Below, one piece after another: positions 29,795 to 38,353 of a stretch of 64,000 nt of DNA. The position numbers and the translations under genes were made by a program. The notes below the pieces were generated by a model. The model had not been told where the DNA came from, searched no databases, and saw only the letters and a program-made list of their open reading frames with translations. The DNA is taken from the NCBI RefSeq assembly GCF_019802125.1, contig NZ_JAHVHT010000002.1, forward strand, positions 310,001 through 374,000, read 5' to 3'. Every line of letters begins with the position of its first letter. Within the stretch, counting starts at the first letter, position 1. Source of the stretch: Tateyamaria omphalii (GTDB lineage: Bacteria; Pseudomonadota; Alphaproteobacteria; Rhodobacterales; Rhodobacteraceae).

Positions 29795-30976
29795 TCAGGC
29801 GATCCGTTCAATCGCCAAGGCGATCCCCTGACCACCACCGATACACATGGTGATCAGCGCCTTGGATCCACCGATCCGCTCAAGCTCATACAGCGCCTTC
29901 ACCGTGATGATCGCACCGGTCGCGCCCACCGGGTGCCCCAGCGCAATCGCACCGCCGTTCGGGTTCACGCGCGCCGGATCAAAGCCAAGGTCATTCGACA
30001 CCGCCAGCGCCTGCGCGGCAAAGGCTTCATTCGATTCGATGACATCGAAGTCCTCGGGCGACAACCCCGTCCGGTCGAGCAGATTACGGACGGCTGGGAT
30101 CGGGCCAATGCCCATCACTTCGGGGCGCACGCCCGCGTGTGCATAGCCCAGCACACGCGCCTTGGGCGTCAGCCCTGCTTTCTCGGCTGCGTCAGCGGTC
30201 GCAAGCACAACAGCGCCCGCACCGTCATTGATGCCCGACGCATTGCCCGCCGTCACCGACCCGTCCTTCTGGAACACGGGCCGCAAGCCGCCCAGTGCCT
30301 CCATGCTCGTTGCCTTCGGATGCTCATCGACCTCAAAGGCAACCGTATCGCGCTTCACCTTCACCTCGACCGGCGCGATCTGGCTGGCAAAGCGCCCATC
30401 CGCAATCGCGGCTGCGGCGCGTTCCTGGCTTTGCATCGCAAAGGCGTCCTGCGCCTCCCGCGTGATCTGGTGCTCTGCAGCCACGTTCTCGGCTGTCACG
30501 CCCATATGGCCGGTGCCGAACGGACAGTTCAACGCGCCCAGCATCATGTCGAGCGTCTTCATATCACCCATCTTGGCGCCCCAACGCTGGCTGGGGATGA
30601 TGAAGGGCGAGCGTGACATGTTCTCGGCCCCACCGGCGAGGCCAAACTCCGCATCGCCCAGCATTAGAGACTGAATCACGCTCACAATCGCCTGCACGCC
30701 GGAGCCGCACAGCCGGTTCACGTTCATGGCTGGCGTCGTGTCGGGCACGCCCGCCTGCATGGCCGCCACGCGGGACAAATACATGTCGCGCGGTTCGGTG
30801 TTGATGACGTGGCCAAAGGCGACGTGGCCGATCTGTCCGCCCTCGACCCCCGACCGCTCAAGTGCTGCCTTGGCCGCAACTGTGCCCAGGTCGATGGGCG
30901 TGGTGCCTGCGAGCGATCCGCCGAAGGTGCCGATGGCGGTGCGTGCGCCGTCCAGAATGACGATATCTTGGGTCAT
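29795..30976 (-). CDS. Acetyl-CoA C-acetyltransferase (thiolase)
   Basis: Condenses or cleaves acetoacetyl-CoA and related beta-ketoacyl-CoAs. The 393-aa protein has the nucleophile Cys in NVNRLCGSGVQAIVS, NEAFAAQALAV, GHPVGATGAIITVKAL and the second Cys in TMCIGGGQGIALAIE. The start is the ATG at 30976, with GGGAGG 7 nt upstream; seven upstream codons cover that site. It is not beside phaB, so a PHB-specific role is not shown. Confidence 0.93.
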   Translation of the reverse strand: MTQDIVILDGARTAIGTFGGSLAGTTPIDLGTVAAKAALERSGVEGGQIGHVAFGHVINTEPRDMYLSRVAAMQAGVPDTTPAMNVNRLCGSGVQAIVSVIQSLMLGDAEFGLAGGAENMSRSPFIIPSQRWGAKMGDMKTLDMMLGALNCPFGTGHMGVTAENVAAEHQITREAQDAFAMQSQERAAAAIADGRFASQIAPVEVKVKRDTVAFEVDEHPKATSMEALGGLRPVFQKDGSVTAGNASGINDGAGAVVLATADAAEKAGLTPKARVLGYAHAGVRPEVMGIGPIPAVRNLLDRTGLSPEDFDVIESNEAFAAQALAVSNDLGFDPARVNPNGGAIALGHPVGATGAIITVKALYELERIGGSKALITMCIGGGQGIALAIERIA

Positions 30977-31073
30977 GGTGATCCTCCCTTTTGTCATTTG
31001 ATATGACCCTGCGCCCGGCCCATGTCAGCCCCCGGACTTGACTTGGACGCAACGGCATTGGCATCACTCCGTC

Positions 31074-31634
31074 ATGACGGAGAATACAGACGCTATATTG
31101 TCCCTTCTGCCCACACGGCTGAAGGATGCGCGGCGAGCGCAGGGTCTTTCACTGGATGCGGTGGCGAAGCTGTCGGGCGTGTCCCGATCCATGGTCAGCC
31201 AGATCGAGCGGGGAGAGTCTTCGCCCACCATTGCGACTCTCTGGAACCTGACACGGGCCTTGCAGGTGGATTTTGCTGGGCTTCTCGATGATGGCGCAAC
31301 GGAGCGGATCGAGGTGCTGCGCGCGGGCGATGTGCCCAGCATTGAGAACCGCGGCGCAGGCTGCACAATTCGCATTCTCAGCCCGCCGGAAGAGGCGGGG
31401 CAGCACGAGGTATATGAATTGCGTTTCGTCGAAGGCGGCGTGCTGGACAGTCAACCCCACGCCCGTGGCGCGCGCGAACATCTGACCGTGATCGATGGCA
31501 AGCTGAAGGTCACGAGTGGCGGCGCATCCGAGAAGGTGGGGCAGGGTGACACAGCCCGCTATGCCGCTGACGTGCCGCACCGGATCGAGGCGGACCGGCC
31601 CGCACGCGCCTTTCTGGTGGTGCAGGACGCATAG
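31074..31634 (+). CDS. XRE-family regulator with C-terminal cupin domain
   Basis: A 186-aa protein. The N-terminal XRE helix-turn-helix is RLKDARRAQGLSLDAVAKLSGVSRSMVSQIERGESSPTIATLWNLTRAL. A single cupin domain follows (EVYELRFVEGGVLDSQPHARGAREHLTVIDGKLKVTSGG...AADVPHRIEADRPARAFLVV). This architecture is typical of repressors of amino-acid or polyamine catabolism. It directly precedes kbl-tdh, so control of threonine degradation is a reasonable inference. No clear ribosome site precedes the ATG; the mRNA may be leaderless. Confidence 0.85.
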   Translation: MTENTDAILSLLPTRLKDARRAQGLSLDAVAKLSGVSRSMVSQIERGESSPTIATLWNLTRALQVDFAGLLDDGATERIEVLRAGDVPSIENRGAGCTIRILSPPEEAGQHEVYELRFVEGGVLDSQPHARGAREHLTVIDGKLKVTSGGASEKVGQGDTARYAADVPHRIEADRPARAFLVVQDA

Positions 31635-31639
31635 GCAAT

Positions 31640-31662
31640 TATCCGCTGTAACGGATTTTTGT
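31640..31662 (+). terminator. Short hairpin with T-run after the XRE-cupin gene
   Basis: ATCCG-CTGTAA-CGGAT followed by TTTT, starting 6 bp after the stop. A weak 5-bp stem, but correctly placed to separate the regulator from kbl. A second short inverted repeat (CCGGA-atcacg-TCCGG) lies downstream in the kbl leader near 31687-31702. Confidence 0.45.
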
Positions 31663-31733
31663 CCGCGATTATGAAATCCGCTCTACCGGAATCACGTCCG
31701 GGATGTTAGATATGTTCCCAAAGGAGCACATCT

Positions 31734-32918
31734 ATGACCCAAGCCTTTCTGAACCATGTGACCGACACCCTGGCCCAGATCGAGGCGGACGGGATGTTCA
31801 AACGCGAGCGCGAGATCACCTCGCCCCAAGGTGGGCGCATCGACGTGGCTGGGCGCGCGGTGCTGAACCTTTGTGCGAACAATTACCTTGGGCTGGCTGA
31901 CCATCCAGACCTGATCGCGGCGGCTAAAAATACCTTGGATACCAAAGGCTTCGGCATGGCCTCGGTCCGGTTTATCTGCGGGACGCAGGATCTGCATTGC
32001 GAGCTGGAGCAGCGGCTGGCGCGCTTTCTGGGAAAGGACGATGCGATCCTTTTTGCGGCCTGTTTCGACGCCAATGGCGGGCTGTTCGAACCGCTTTTGG
32101 GGCCGGAGGACGCGATCATTTCCGATGCGCTGAACCATGCGTCGATCATTGATGGCATTCGGCTGTGCAAGGCGAAGAGGTATCGCTACGCGAACAGCGA
32201 TATGGACAGTTTGGAAAAGCAGTTGCGCGCGGCCAAAGCCGATGGCGCGCGGCATATCATGATTGCCACAGATGGCGTGTTTTCCATGGATGGCTATCTG
32301 GCGAAACTCCCGGAAATCACTGAACTTGCGCGGAATTTCGGTGCCCTGGTGATGGTGGATGATTGCCACGCGACGGGCTTCATGGGGCCAAAAGGGGCGG
32401 GGACGCCCGCACATTTTGGTGTGGATGTCGATGTGCTGACCGGGACGCTGGGCAAGGCGCTGGGCGGGTCGATTGGTGGCTATATCGCGGGGTCGCAGCC
32501 GGTGATTGATCTGCTGCGTCAGCGTGCGCGGCCATATCTGTTTTCGAACTCGCTGCCGCCGGCGATTGTGGCCGCGGGGATCGAGGCGATCCGGTTGGTC
32601 GAGGAGGGCGACGCGCTGCGGGCGCAGTTGTTCGACAACGCGGACTACTGGCGTAAGGGTCTGGAAACGCTGGGTTTTGAGCTCCTGCCCGGTGAGCATC
32701 CGATCATTCCCGTCATGCTGGGCGAAGCGCAGCTGGCGCAGGATATGGCGGCGCGGTTGTTCGACGAAGGGGTCTATGTCTCGGGCTTTTTCTTCCCGGT
32801 TGTGCCGCGTGGGCAAGCGCGTATTCGAACGCAGATGAATGCAGCGCTGACGCGGGATGATCTGGATCGGGGGCTGCAAGCCTTTGAAATCGCGGGTAAA
32901 GCGGTGGGGGTGATCTGA
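31734..32918 (+). CDS. kbl: Glycine C-acetyltransferase (2-amino-3-ketobutyrate CoA ligase)
   Basis: PLP enzyme that splits 2-amino-3-oxobutyrate with CoA to glycine and acetyl-CoA, the second step of threonine degradation by Tdh. The 394-aa protein has [17 protein letters not shown], the aldehyde-cradling [17 protein letters not shown] and the PLP lysine in [24 protein letters not shown] precedes the start. Its stop overlaps the tdh start (TGATG). Confidence 0.97.
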   Translation: MTQAFLNHVTDTLAQIEADGMFKREREITSPQGGRIDVAGRAVLNLCANNYLGLADHPDLIAAAKNTLDTKGFGMASVRFICGTQDLHCELEQRLARFLGKDDAILFAACFDANGGLFEPLLGPEDAIISDALNHASIIDGIRLCKAKRYRYANSDMDSLEKQLRAAKADGARHIMIATDGVFSMDGYLAKLPEITELARNFGALVMVDDCHATGFMGPKGAGTPAHFGVDVDVLTGTLGKALGGSIGGYIAGSQPVIDLLRQRARPYLFSNSLPPAIVAAGIEAIRLVEEGDALRAQLFDNADYWRKGLETLGFELLPGEHPIIPVMLGEAQLAQDMAARLFDEGVYVSGFFFPVVPRGQARIRTQMNAALTRDDLDRGLQAFEIAGKAVGVI

Positions 32919-33955
32919 TGCGTAATACGATGATGGCATTGGAGAAGACGCATCCGCGGGAAGGGCTGTGGCGGGTTGAGGCGCCGGTGCCGGAGATTGG
33001 GCCGGACGACGTGCTGATCCGGGTGAAGAAAACCGGGATTTGCGGGACCGATATTCACATCTGGAACTGGGATGAATGGGCGTCGGCGACCGTGCCGACG
33101 CCGTTGATCACGGGGCATGAGTTCGCTGGTGAGATCGTGGATTTAGGTCGTAACGTCAATGACTTGGCGCTTGGTCAGCGGTGCTCGGGCGAGGGGCATT
33201 TGATTGGGAAAACCTCGCGCCAGAGCAGAGCGGGGAAGTTTCATCTGGACCCGGCGACGCGGGGGATCGGGGTGAACGAGCAGGGGGCGTTTGCCGAGTA
33301 TCTGCGGCTGCCTGCGTTCAATGTCGTGCCGCTGCCGGATGGGATTTCGGATGATGTGGGGGCCATTCTGGATCCGCTGGGGAATGCGGTTCATACGGCG
33401 CTGTCCTTTGACCTGATCGGGGAGGATGTGCTGGTTACGGGCGCAGGGCCAATCGGGATCATGGCGGCCGCTGTGGCGCGTCATGTAGGCGCGCGGCATG
33501 TGGTGATTACGGATGTGAATCCGGACCGGTTGGCGCTGGCGGCGCGTGTTGCCGACGTGGTGACGGTGAATGTGGCGGAGCGGGAACTGTCTGAGATCAT
33601 TGGGGAATTGGGGATGACCCAGGGCTTTGATGTGGGTCTGGAGATGTCCGGCAATCAGCAAGCGCTTGACCAGATGGTCGAGGCGATGACGATGGGCGGG
33701 CGCATTGCGATGCTGGGGATTCCACCCGGCAAGAGCCCCGTGGATTGGAGCCGGATCGTGTTCAAGGCGATCACGATCAAGGGGGTCTATGGGCGCGAGA
33801 TTTTCGAGACCTGGTACAAGATGATCGCGATGTTGGAGAACGGGTTGGACGTGTCGAAGGTGATCACGCACCGGTTCAAGGCGGCGGAGTTCGAGGCCGG
33901 GTTTGCGGCGATGAAGGCGGGGTCCTCGGGCAAGGTTGTGTTGGATTGGACGTGA
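32918..33955 (+). CDS. tdh: L-threonine 3-dehydrogenase lacking structural-zinc cysteines
   Basis: Oxidises threonine to 2-amino-3-oxobutyrate with NAD, feeding Kbl. The 345-aa protein has the catalytic zinc site residues in TGICGTDIHIWNWDEW and GHEFAGEIV, the Rossmann fold VTGAGPIGIMAAAVARHVGA, and GRIAMLGIPPGKSPVDW. The structural-zinc lobe is altered: after CSGEGHL the sequence is IGKTSRQSRAGKFHLD. The four cysteines of E. coli Tdh become Gly, Ser, Ser and Asp while the surrounding residues align. Translationally coupled to kbl. Confidence 0.95.
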   Translation: MRNTMMALEKTHPREGLWRVEAPVPEIGPDDVLIRVKKTGICGTDIHIWNWDEWASATVPTPLITGHEFAGEIVDLGRNVNDLALGQRCSGEGHLIGKTSRQSRAGKFHLDPATRGIGVNEQGAFAEYLRLPAFNVVPLPDGISDDVGAILDPLGNAVHTALSFDLIGEDVLVTGAGPIGIMAAAVARHVGARHVVITDVNPDRLALAARVADVVTVNVAERELSEIIGELGMTQGFDVGLEMSGNQQALDQMVEAMTMGGRIAMLGIPPGKSPVDWSRIVFKAITIKGVYGREIFETWYKMIAMLENGLDVSKVITHRFKAAEFEAGFAAMKAGSSGKVVLDWT

Positions 33956-34023
33956 GATGCGTGCGGTGCGTTAACCACGGGTTTGAGTGGGTATTTTCGT
34001 GCTGAATGGGTTTACAGTTTTGC

Positions 34024-34137
34024 GAAACTGCACATTTTTGAGCGCAAACTGCGTGTTTTGGCGCGGCTGAATCCGAGTGGACTTGGTGTGATTTTGGGAA
34101 ACTGCGAAGTTTTGGGGTGAAACTGCGTGTTTTCGAT
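34024..34137 (+). repeat. Four AAACTGC repeats in two pairs with 21-bp spacing
   Basis: AAACTGC followed by a T-rich stretch (for example AAACTGCGTGTTTTGG) starts at 34025, 34046, 34099 and 34120. Within each pair the spacing is exactly 21 bp; the pairs are 53 bp apart. They lie in the 284-bp gap between the convergent ends of tdh and the phosphoesterase gene, which otherwise contains no gene. Confidence 0.75.
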
Positions 34138-34239
34138 TGGATGCGGTCTAGCCACTGATTCTAAAGGTTAATTTGCGGTGATATGTCGCGGGTTGGTGGG
34201 GTGAAACCCTACCCTACGGCTCCGATTTGCGCGGCTGGT

Positions 34240-34968
34240 TTACGGTGAGAGCGGCACGCGGCCTGCGTTGGTCAGGGTCCACACTTTGCCATCCTCGAAC
34301 ACGGCGGCGGTGAGTGGCTTGCCGTAGCCCGCGCCCGTGTCGAGGTTGATACGGTTGCCGTAATGCGTCGCCGCGTCGACCGGGGTGTGGCCGTGGACGA
34401 TCAGCTTGGGGTGCGTTGCGTCGGAGCGGTGAAACTCCTGCCGGATCCAGAGCAGGTCTTCCTCCGTCTGGTCCGCCAAGGCGACGCCGGGACGGATACC
34501 GGCGTGGACGAACATGAGGTCGCCCGTGATGTGCATCAGCCGCAGGTCGCGCAGGAAGGTCAGGTGGGAGGCTGGCACGGCGGCGCGCGCGTCGGCCTGC
34601 ACGTCCTTCTCGCGCCGGGTGCCGCTGGCGTCGACGCCGTAGGAGGCCAGCGTCGTGTTGCCGCCGAGGCGGTCGTGCAGCCAATAAAGCTCGACCATCA
34701 TGTGCGGGTCGTGGTGGATCGGCTCTTCCATGAACCATTCGAACATGCGGTCGTGGTTGCCCTTGAGGAACGTCCAGTTCCGGCCGGCGTCGCGCCCGGC
34801 GATCAGGGCGTCGAGCACGGTGCGGCTGTCGGGGCCACGGTCTGTGTAGTCGCCGAGGAAGACGATGCGGGCGTTTTGTCCTCCATCCGTTTCGATCAGG
34901 GACAGGACGCGGTCCAGTTCGGCCATTTGGCCGTGGATGTCGCCGATGGCGTAGATTGGGTCTTGCAT
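34240..34968 (-). CDS. Calcineurin-like metallophosphoesterase (Ser/Thr phosphatase type)
   Basis: A 242-aa two-metal phosphoesterase. The motifs appear in order: YAIGDIHGQMAEL (GDxHG), FLGDYTDRGPDS (GDxxDRG), LKGNHDRMFEWF (GNHE/D) and LIVHGHTPVDAATHYGNRINLDTGAGYG. This is the PrpA/bacteriophage-lambda-phosphatase layout. The substrate is not determinable. It is transcribed toward tdh; the 115 bp upstream carry one copy of a TGCGCA-type repeat. Confidence 0.9.
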   Translation of the reverse strand: MQDPIYAIGDIHGQMAELDRVLSLIETDGGQNARIVFLGDYTDRGPDSRTVLDALIAGRDAGRNWTFLKGNHDRMFEWFMEEPIHHDPHMMVELYWLHDRLGGNTTLASYGVDASGTRREKDVQADARAAVPASHLTFLRDLRLMHITGDLMFVHAGIRPGVALADQTEEDLLWIRQEFHRSDATHPKLIVHGHTPVDAATHYGNRINLDTGAGYGKPLTAAVFEDGKVWTLTNAGRVPLSP

Positions 34969-35042
34969 GAGGGTCTTTCGGGCGGGGCGGAGGGTGCCTT
35001 TGCCTTAGCGGGTTCGGGTTTCGGGGTCGAGAGGAAGGGATC

Positions 35043-35070
35043 GGTGCGCAGTGAATGCGCATCCTACGGC
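35043..35070 (+). repeat. Dispersed TGCGCA inverted-repeat element, copy A
   Basis: GGTGCGCAGTGAATGCGCATCC followed by TACGG: an inverted repeat (TGCGCA...TGCGCA) upstream of the phosphoesterase gene. A near-identical copy in opposite orientation lies at 36601-36634. Confidence 0.55.
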
Positions 35071-35083
35071 TGGGGCGCCAGAT

Positions 35084-35710
35084 CTAACGATCGAGGGCGA
35101 CGGTCAGGCCGAGGCCGACGAGGATGGAGCCGCCGAGTGCCTTGGCCCGTGCTGTGGCTTGGCCCGAGCGTGCGAGCAGACGGGACATGCGGGAGGCCAG
35201 TGCCACGCAGACGAGGTCAGCGCTTGAGAACATGATGTTGACCACCGTGCCGAGGATCAGGAGTTGCGCCCAGATCGGGAGTGCTGCGCCCGGGTCGGAG
35301 AATTGCGGCAAAAAGGCTACGAAGAAGAGCGCTGTTTTCGGGTTCAGGATTTCGACCGTCATGCTTTGGCGGAAGGCACGGACGGGGTCGCGGCCGCCCT
35401 GGGGTGTGGCGTTCACACGGGCGTTGCGCGTGCGGATCATCTGGATCCCGAGCCAGATGAGGTAGGCCGCGCCGATCAGTTTCAGCGCGAGGTAGAGGGG
35501 CGGCACGAGTTCGAAGAGGATCGCGAGGCCGAAGGCGGCAGCCAGCACGTGGACATAGCCGCCGATATGGATGCCGAGCGCGGCCATGAGCCCGGCGCGT
35601 GCGCCACGGGCGAGCGTTTGCGCCGTCGCATAAAGCATAGCGGGGCCGGGGATGTAGGCGAAGATCGCGGTGGCGATGAGGAAAGCGAGGAGGGTGTCGA
35701 AGCCGGGCAT
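35084..35710 (-). CDS. LysE/RhtB-family translocator
   Basis: A 208-aa inner-membrane exporter with six predicted helices. The signature is FAYIPGPAMLYATAQTLARGARAGLMAALGIHIGGYVHVLAAAFGLAIL, and FRQSMTVEILNPKTALFFVAFLPQF is the conserved mid-segment with the NPK motif. The substrate is unknown. This is the second LysE gene of the window and is not closely similar to the recF-linked one. Confidence 0.88.
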   Translation of the reverse strand: MPGFDTLLAFLIATAIFAYIPGPAMLYATAQTLARGARAGLMAALGIHIGGYVHVLAAAFGLAILFELVPPLYLALKLIGAAYLIWLGIQMIRTRNARVNATPQGGRDPVRAFRQSMTVEILNPKTALFFVAFLPQFSDPGAALPIWAQLLILGTVVNIMFSSADLVCVALASRMSRLLARSGQATARAKALGGSILVGLGLTVALDR

Positions 35711-35769
35711 TGGTATACCGTACCGTCATTGGCGTGCGGCGCAAGGCGGAGGACACCTGTGCCTTGCTG

Positions 35770-36501
35770 TCATGTGGTGTCGGCTTTGAACCGGGCGATC
35801 CAGTCGGCGTTGATGTCGTCGGCGAGTTTGGCGACAGCGGGAGCTGGTGGTGTGATGGGCGGCAGGTCGAGGTGGCTCAGCACGCGCGCCAGCGTTGCAT
35901 TTGGGTCGGCTGCGAGTGTGTCGTAGTCCAGTCTGAGGGGTGCGATACCCTCGCGTGTGAACCACGCTTCCCATTCGGCATCGTAGGTTGTGACTGTCGC
36001 CAGTTCGTTTGCGATGGCGTTTTGGTCATATGTGGGCGTTTGGGGTGGTGCTGTGCGTTGCAGCTCTGACCCGTCGGCGTTGCGGTGCCAGAGGCCGCTT
36101 TGATTGGCGCGGACCAGTGAGACGGCCTGCGCCAGTTTGTCGGCGCGGTGCAGGTGGAGGTAGCGGGTGGGGCCGAATTGTGCGGTGACGGCTTGCGCGT
36201 CGGTTTGCGCTGCGGGGTGCATGTCGCGCAGTTGGTCAAAGAAGAAGGCTGCGCTGTGCCGTTGCAGGCGCAGGCCGAAGATGTCTGTGTTGCCGCGGCC
36301 TTGTCGTGTGGCTTCGGCGACGATGTCGGAGCGGGGTGTGTTTGGTTCGAGGTCCAGCCCTTTGCTCCACTCGGCGAGGGACGGGCGGTGGAAATAGGAT
36401 TTCGGGTGGCCTGCCACGCCGCTGTCGCGCAGGAGGGCGCAGAGCAGCGTGCTGCCGCTGCGGGGGCTGGTGCACAGGATGTAGGCTGTGGGGGATGGCA
36501 T
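35770..36501 (-). CDS. Stf0-like sulfotransferase
   Basis: A 243-aa protein with the PAPS 5'-phosphosulfate loop at the N-terminus (YILCTSPRSGSTLLCALLRDSG) and AGHPKSYFHRPSLAEWSKGLDL, matching the Stf0 (trehalose 2-sulfotransferase) family. ARYLHLHRADKLAQAVSLVRANQSGLWH is the usual 3'-phosphate segment. The acceptor is unknown; no trehalose genes are nearby. The start is MPSPTAYIL at 36501 with AAGGA upstream; an ATG eight codons earlier is also possible. Confidence 0.8.
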   Translation of the reverse strand: MPSPTAYILCTSPRSGSTLLCALLRDSGVAGHPKSYFHRPSLAEWSKGLDLEPNTPRSDIVAEATRQGRGNTDIFGLRLQRHSAAFFFDQLRDMHPAAQTDAQAVTAQFGPTRYLHLHRADKLAQAVSLVRANQSGLWHRNADGSELQRTAPPQTPTYDQNAIANELATVTTYDAEWEAWFTREGIAPLRLDYDTLAADPNATLARVLSHLDLPPITPPAPAVAKLADDINADWIARFKADTT

Positions 36502-36600
36502 GGGCGGTCCTTGTCGGTCGCCCATGGTGTTAGTGTGTGTTTGGTTCCGGGGCCAGTTCGATGAATGGTGCGCGGGGACCGCACACCCTACGGTTTGGTC

Positions 36601-36634
36601 GTGGATCCGCAGGGTGCGCATTTACTGCGCACCT
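36601..36634 (-). repeat. Dispersed TGCGCA inverted-repeat element, copy B
   Basis: On the minus strand GGTGCGCAGTAAATGCGCACCC then TGCGG, nearly identical to copy A. It lies in the 142-bp gap between serA and the sulfotransferase gene; a CACACCCTACGG fragment at about 36581-36592 may be part of a third, degraded copy. Confidence 0.55.
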
Positions 36635-36643
36635 TTTGGCCGA

Positions 36644-38239
36644 TCAGGCGACGTCGAATTCGAGCGGTTTGACCTGCGTGAACTGTCCGGTCCCTTCGAG
36701 CGTTTTCAGCACGTCGCCGGGGATCGGGTCGTCGACATAGAGCAGCGCGATGGCTTCGCCGCCGACAGCCGCGCGGCCCAGCGTAAAGTTCGCGATGTTC
36801 ACGCCGTTCTTGCCCATCGTGTTGCCCAGAAGGCCGATGATGCCGGGCACGTCCTCGTTCGTGGTGTAGAGCATGTTGGCCCCGATCTCGGCGTCGATGT
36901 TGATGCCCTTGATCTGGATGAAGCGCGGTTTGCCGTCGGAGAAGACAGTGCCCGCGACCGAGCGTTCGCGTTTGTCGGTCACGACGGTGACCTTGATGTA
37001 GCCCTCGAACGCGCCGGACTGGTCCTGGTTCGTGGTGCTGATCTGGATGCCACGCTCTTTCGCGATGACGGGGGCGGAGACCATGTTCACGTCCGGGTTT
37101 GCCCGTTTCATGATGCCCGCAACCACACCGCAGTTGAGCGCGTCGAGGTTCATTTCGGAGACGACACCGTCGTAGAGGATGTTGATTGCCTTGATCGGCT
37201 CGTCCGTCATCTGGCCGATGAAGCTGCCGAGGTGGCCGGCGAGTTTGACCCAGGGGCCCATGACCTTGGCCTCTTCCGCCGTGACGGAGGGCATGTTGAG
37301 CGCGTTTTCAACGGCGCCGGTGAGCAGGTAGTTGGCCATCTGCTCGGCCACTTGCAGGGCGACGTTTTCCTGCGCTTCGGTCGTGGCGGCGCCGAGGTGG
37401 GGTGTGACCACCACGTTGGGCAGGTTGAAAAGGGCGTTTTCCTTGGCGGGCTCTTCGGCGAAGACGTCGAAGGCGGCACCGGCGACGTGGCCGGACTTGA
37501 GCGCTTCTGCCAGCGCCTCCTCGTCCACGAGGCCGCCGCGGGCGCAGTTGATGATCCGCACGCCGGGTTTCATCATGGCGATTTTTTCGGCCGTGATCAT
37601 GTTGGCGGTCTGCTCGGTCTTGGGGACGTGCAGGGTGATGAAGTCGGCGCGTTTGATGAGGTCGTCGAGCTCGACCTTTTCGACGCCCATCTTGTCGGCT
37701 TTCTCTTCGCCCAGGAAGGGATCGTAGGCGAGGACCTTCATTTTCAGACCACGGGCACGGTCACAAACGATGCCGCCGATGTTGCCTGCGCCGATGACGC
37801 CGAGGGTCTTGCCCGTCAGCTCTGTGCCCATGAACTTGGACTTTTCCCATTTGCCTGCGTGGGTCGACTCGCTGGCTTCGGGGATCTGGCGGGCGACGGC
37901 GAACATCATGGCGATGGCGTGCTCGGCCGTCGTGATCATGTTGCCGAAGGGCGTGTTCATGACGATCACGCCCTTTTTGCTGGCCGCGTCCTTGTCAATG
38001 TTGTCGGTGCCGATGCCTGCGCGGCCGATGACCTTGAGGTTGTCGGCGTGTTTCAGGATCGTCGGCGTCACCTTGGTCGCCGAGCGGATGGCGAGGCCGT
38101 CATATTGGCCGATAACCTCGGCCAGTTTGTCCTTGTCCTTGCCGAGATCGGGTTCGAAGTCGACCTCGATCCCACGGTCGCGGAAGATCTGGACGGCGGC
38201 GTCGGAGAGTTTGTCGGAGATGAGTACTTTGGGGGCCAT
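36644..38239 (-). CDS. serA: D-3-phosphoglycerate dehydrogenase
   Basis: First enzyme of serine synthesis. The 531-aa long-form SerA starts MAPKVLISDKLSDAAVQIF. It has the NAD fold TLGVIGAGNIGGIVCDRA, catalytic segments INCARGGLVDEEALAEAL and TPHLGAATTEAQENVALQVAEQ, an intervening ASB domain and a C-terminal ACT domain (MLYTTNEDVPGIIGLLGNTMGKNGVNIANFTLGR) suggesting serine feedback. It follows serC on the same strand. Confidence 0.97.
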   Translation of the reverse strand: MAPKVLISDKLSDAAVQIFRDRGIEVDFEPDLGKDKDKLAEVIGQYDGLAIRSATKVTPTILKHADNLKVIGRAGIGTDNIDKDAASKKGVIVMNTPFGNMITTAEHAIAMMFAVARQIPEASESTHAGKWEKSKFMGTELTGKTLGVIGAGNIGGIVCDRARGLKMKVLAYDPFLGEEKADKMGVEKVELDDLIKRADFITLHVPKTEQTANMITAEKIAMMKPGVRIINCARGGLVDEEALAEALKSGHVAGAAFDVFAEEPAKENALFNLPNVVVTPHLGAATTEAQENVALQVAEQMANYLLTGAVENALNMPSVTAEEAKVMGPWVKLAGHLGSFIGQMTDEPIKAINILYDGVVSEMNLDALNCGVVAGIMKRANPDVNMVSAPVIAKERGIQISTTNQDQSGAFEGYIKVTVVTDKRERSVAGTVFSDGKPRFIQIKGINIDAEIGANMLYTTNEDVPGIIGLLGNTMGKNGVNIANFTLGRAAVGGEAIALLYVDDPIPGDVLKTLEGTGQFTQVKPLEFDVA

Positions 38240-38286
38240 GGTTGTGGTCCTTTGATCTGAATGCGGGCTGCGCCCACGACATGATT

Positions 38287-38345
38287 TGGGGGGCTTTGCC
38301 CCCGCCTTCGGCTCCCCCATCGTATTTGGGGTCAGAAGAAGGGGG
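38287..38345 (+). repeat. Dispersed terminator-like element, copy 4 (serC-serA gap)
   Basis: GGGGGGCTTTGCCCCC hairpin, CGCCTTCGGC, then CCCCCATCGTATTTGGGGTCAGAAGAAGG. Same block order as the copies after serB and regA. It occupies nearly all of the gap between the serC stop and serA start, in the orientation opposite to transcription of these genes. Confidence 0.6.
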
Positions 38346-38353
38346 CTGTGCCG

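Noticed and set aside
36488-38260. 590-codon open frame antisense to serA
   Set aside because: Pure Asp/Gly/His/Val-rich shadow; serA on the opposite strand carries all catalytic motifs.
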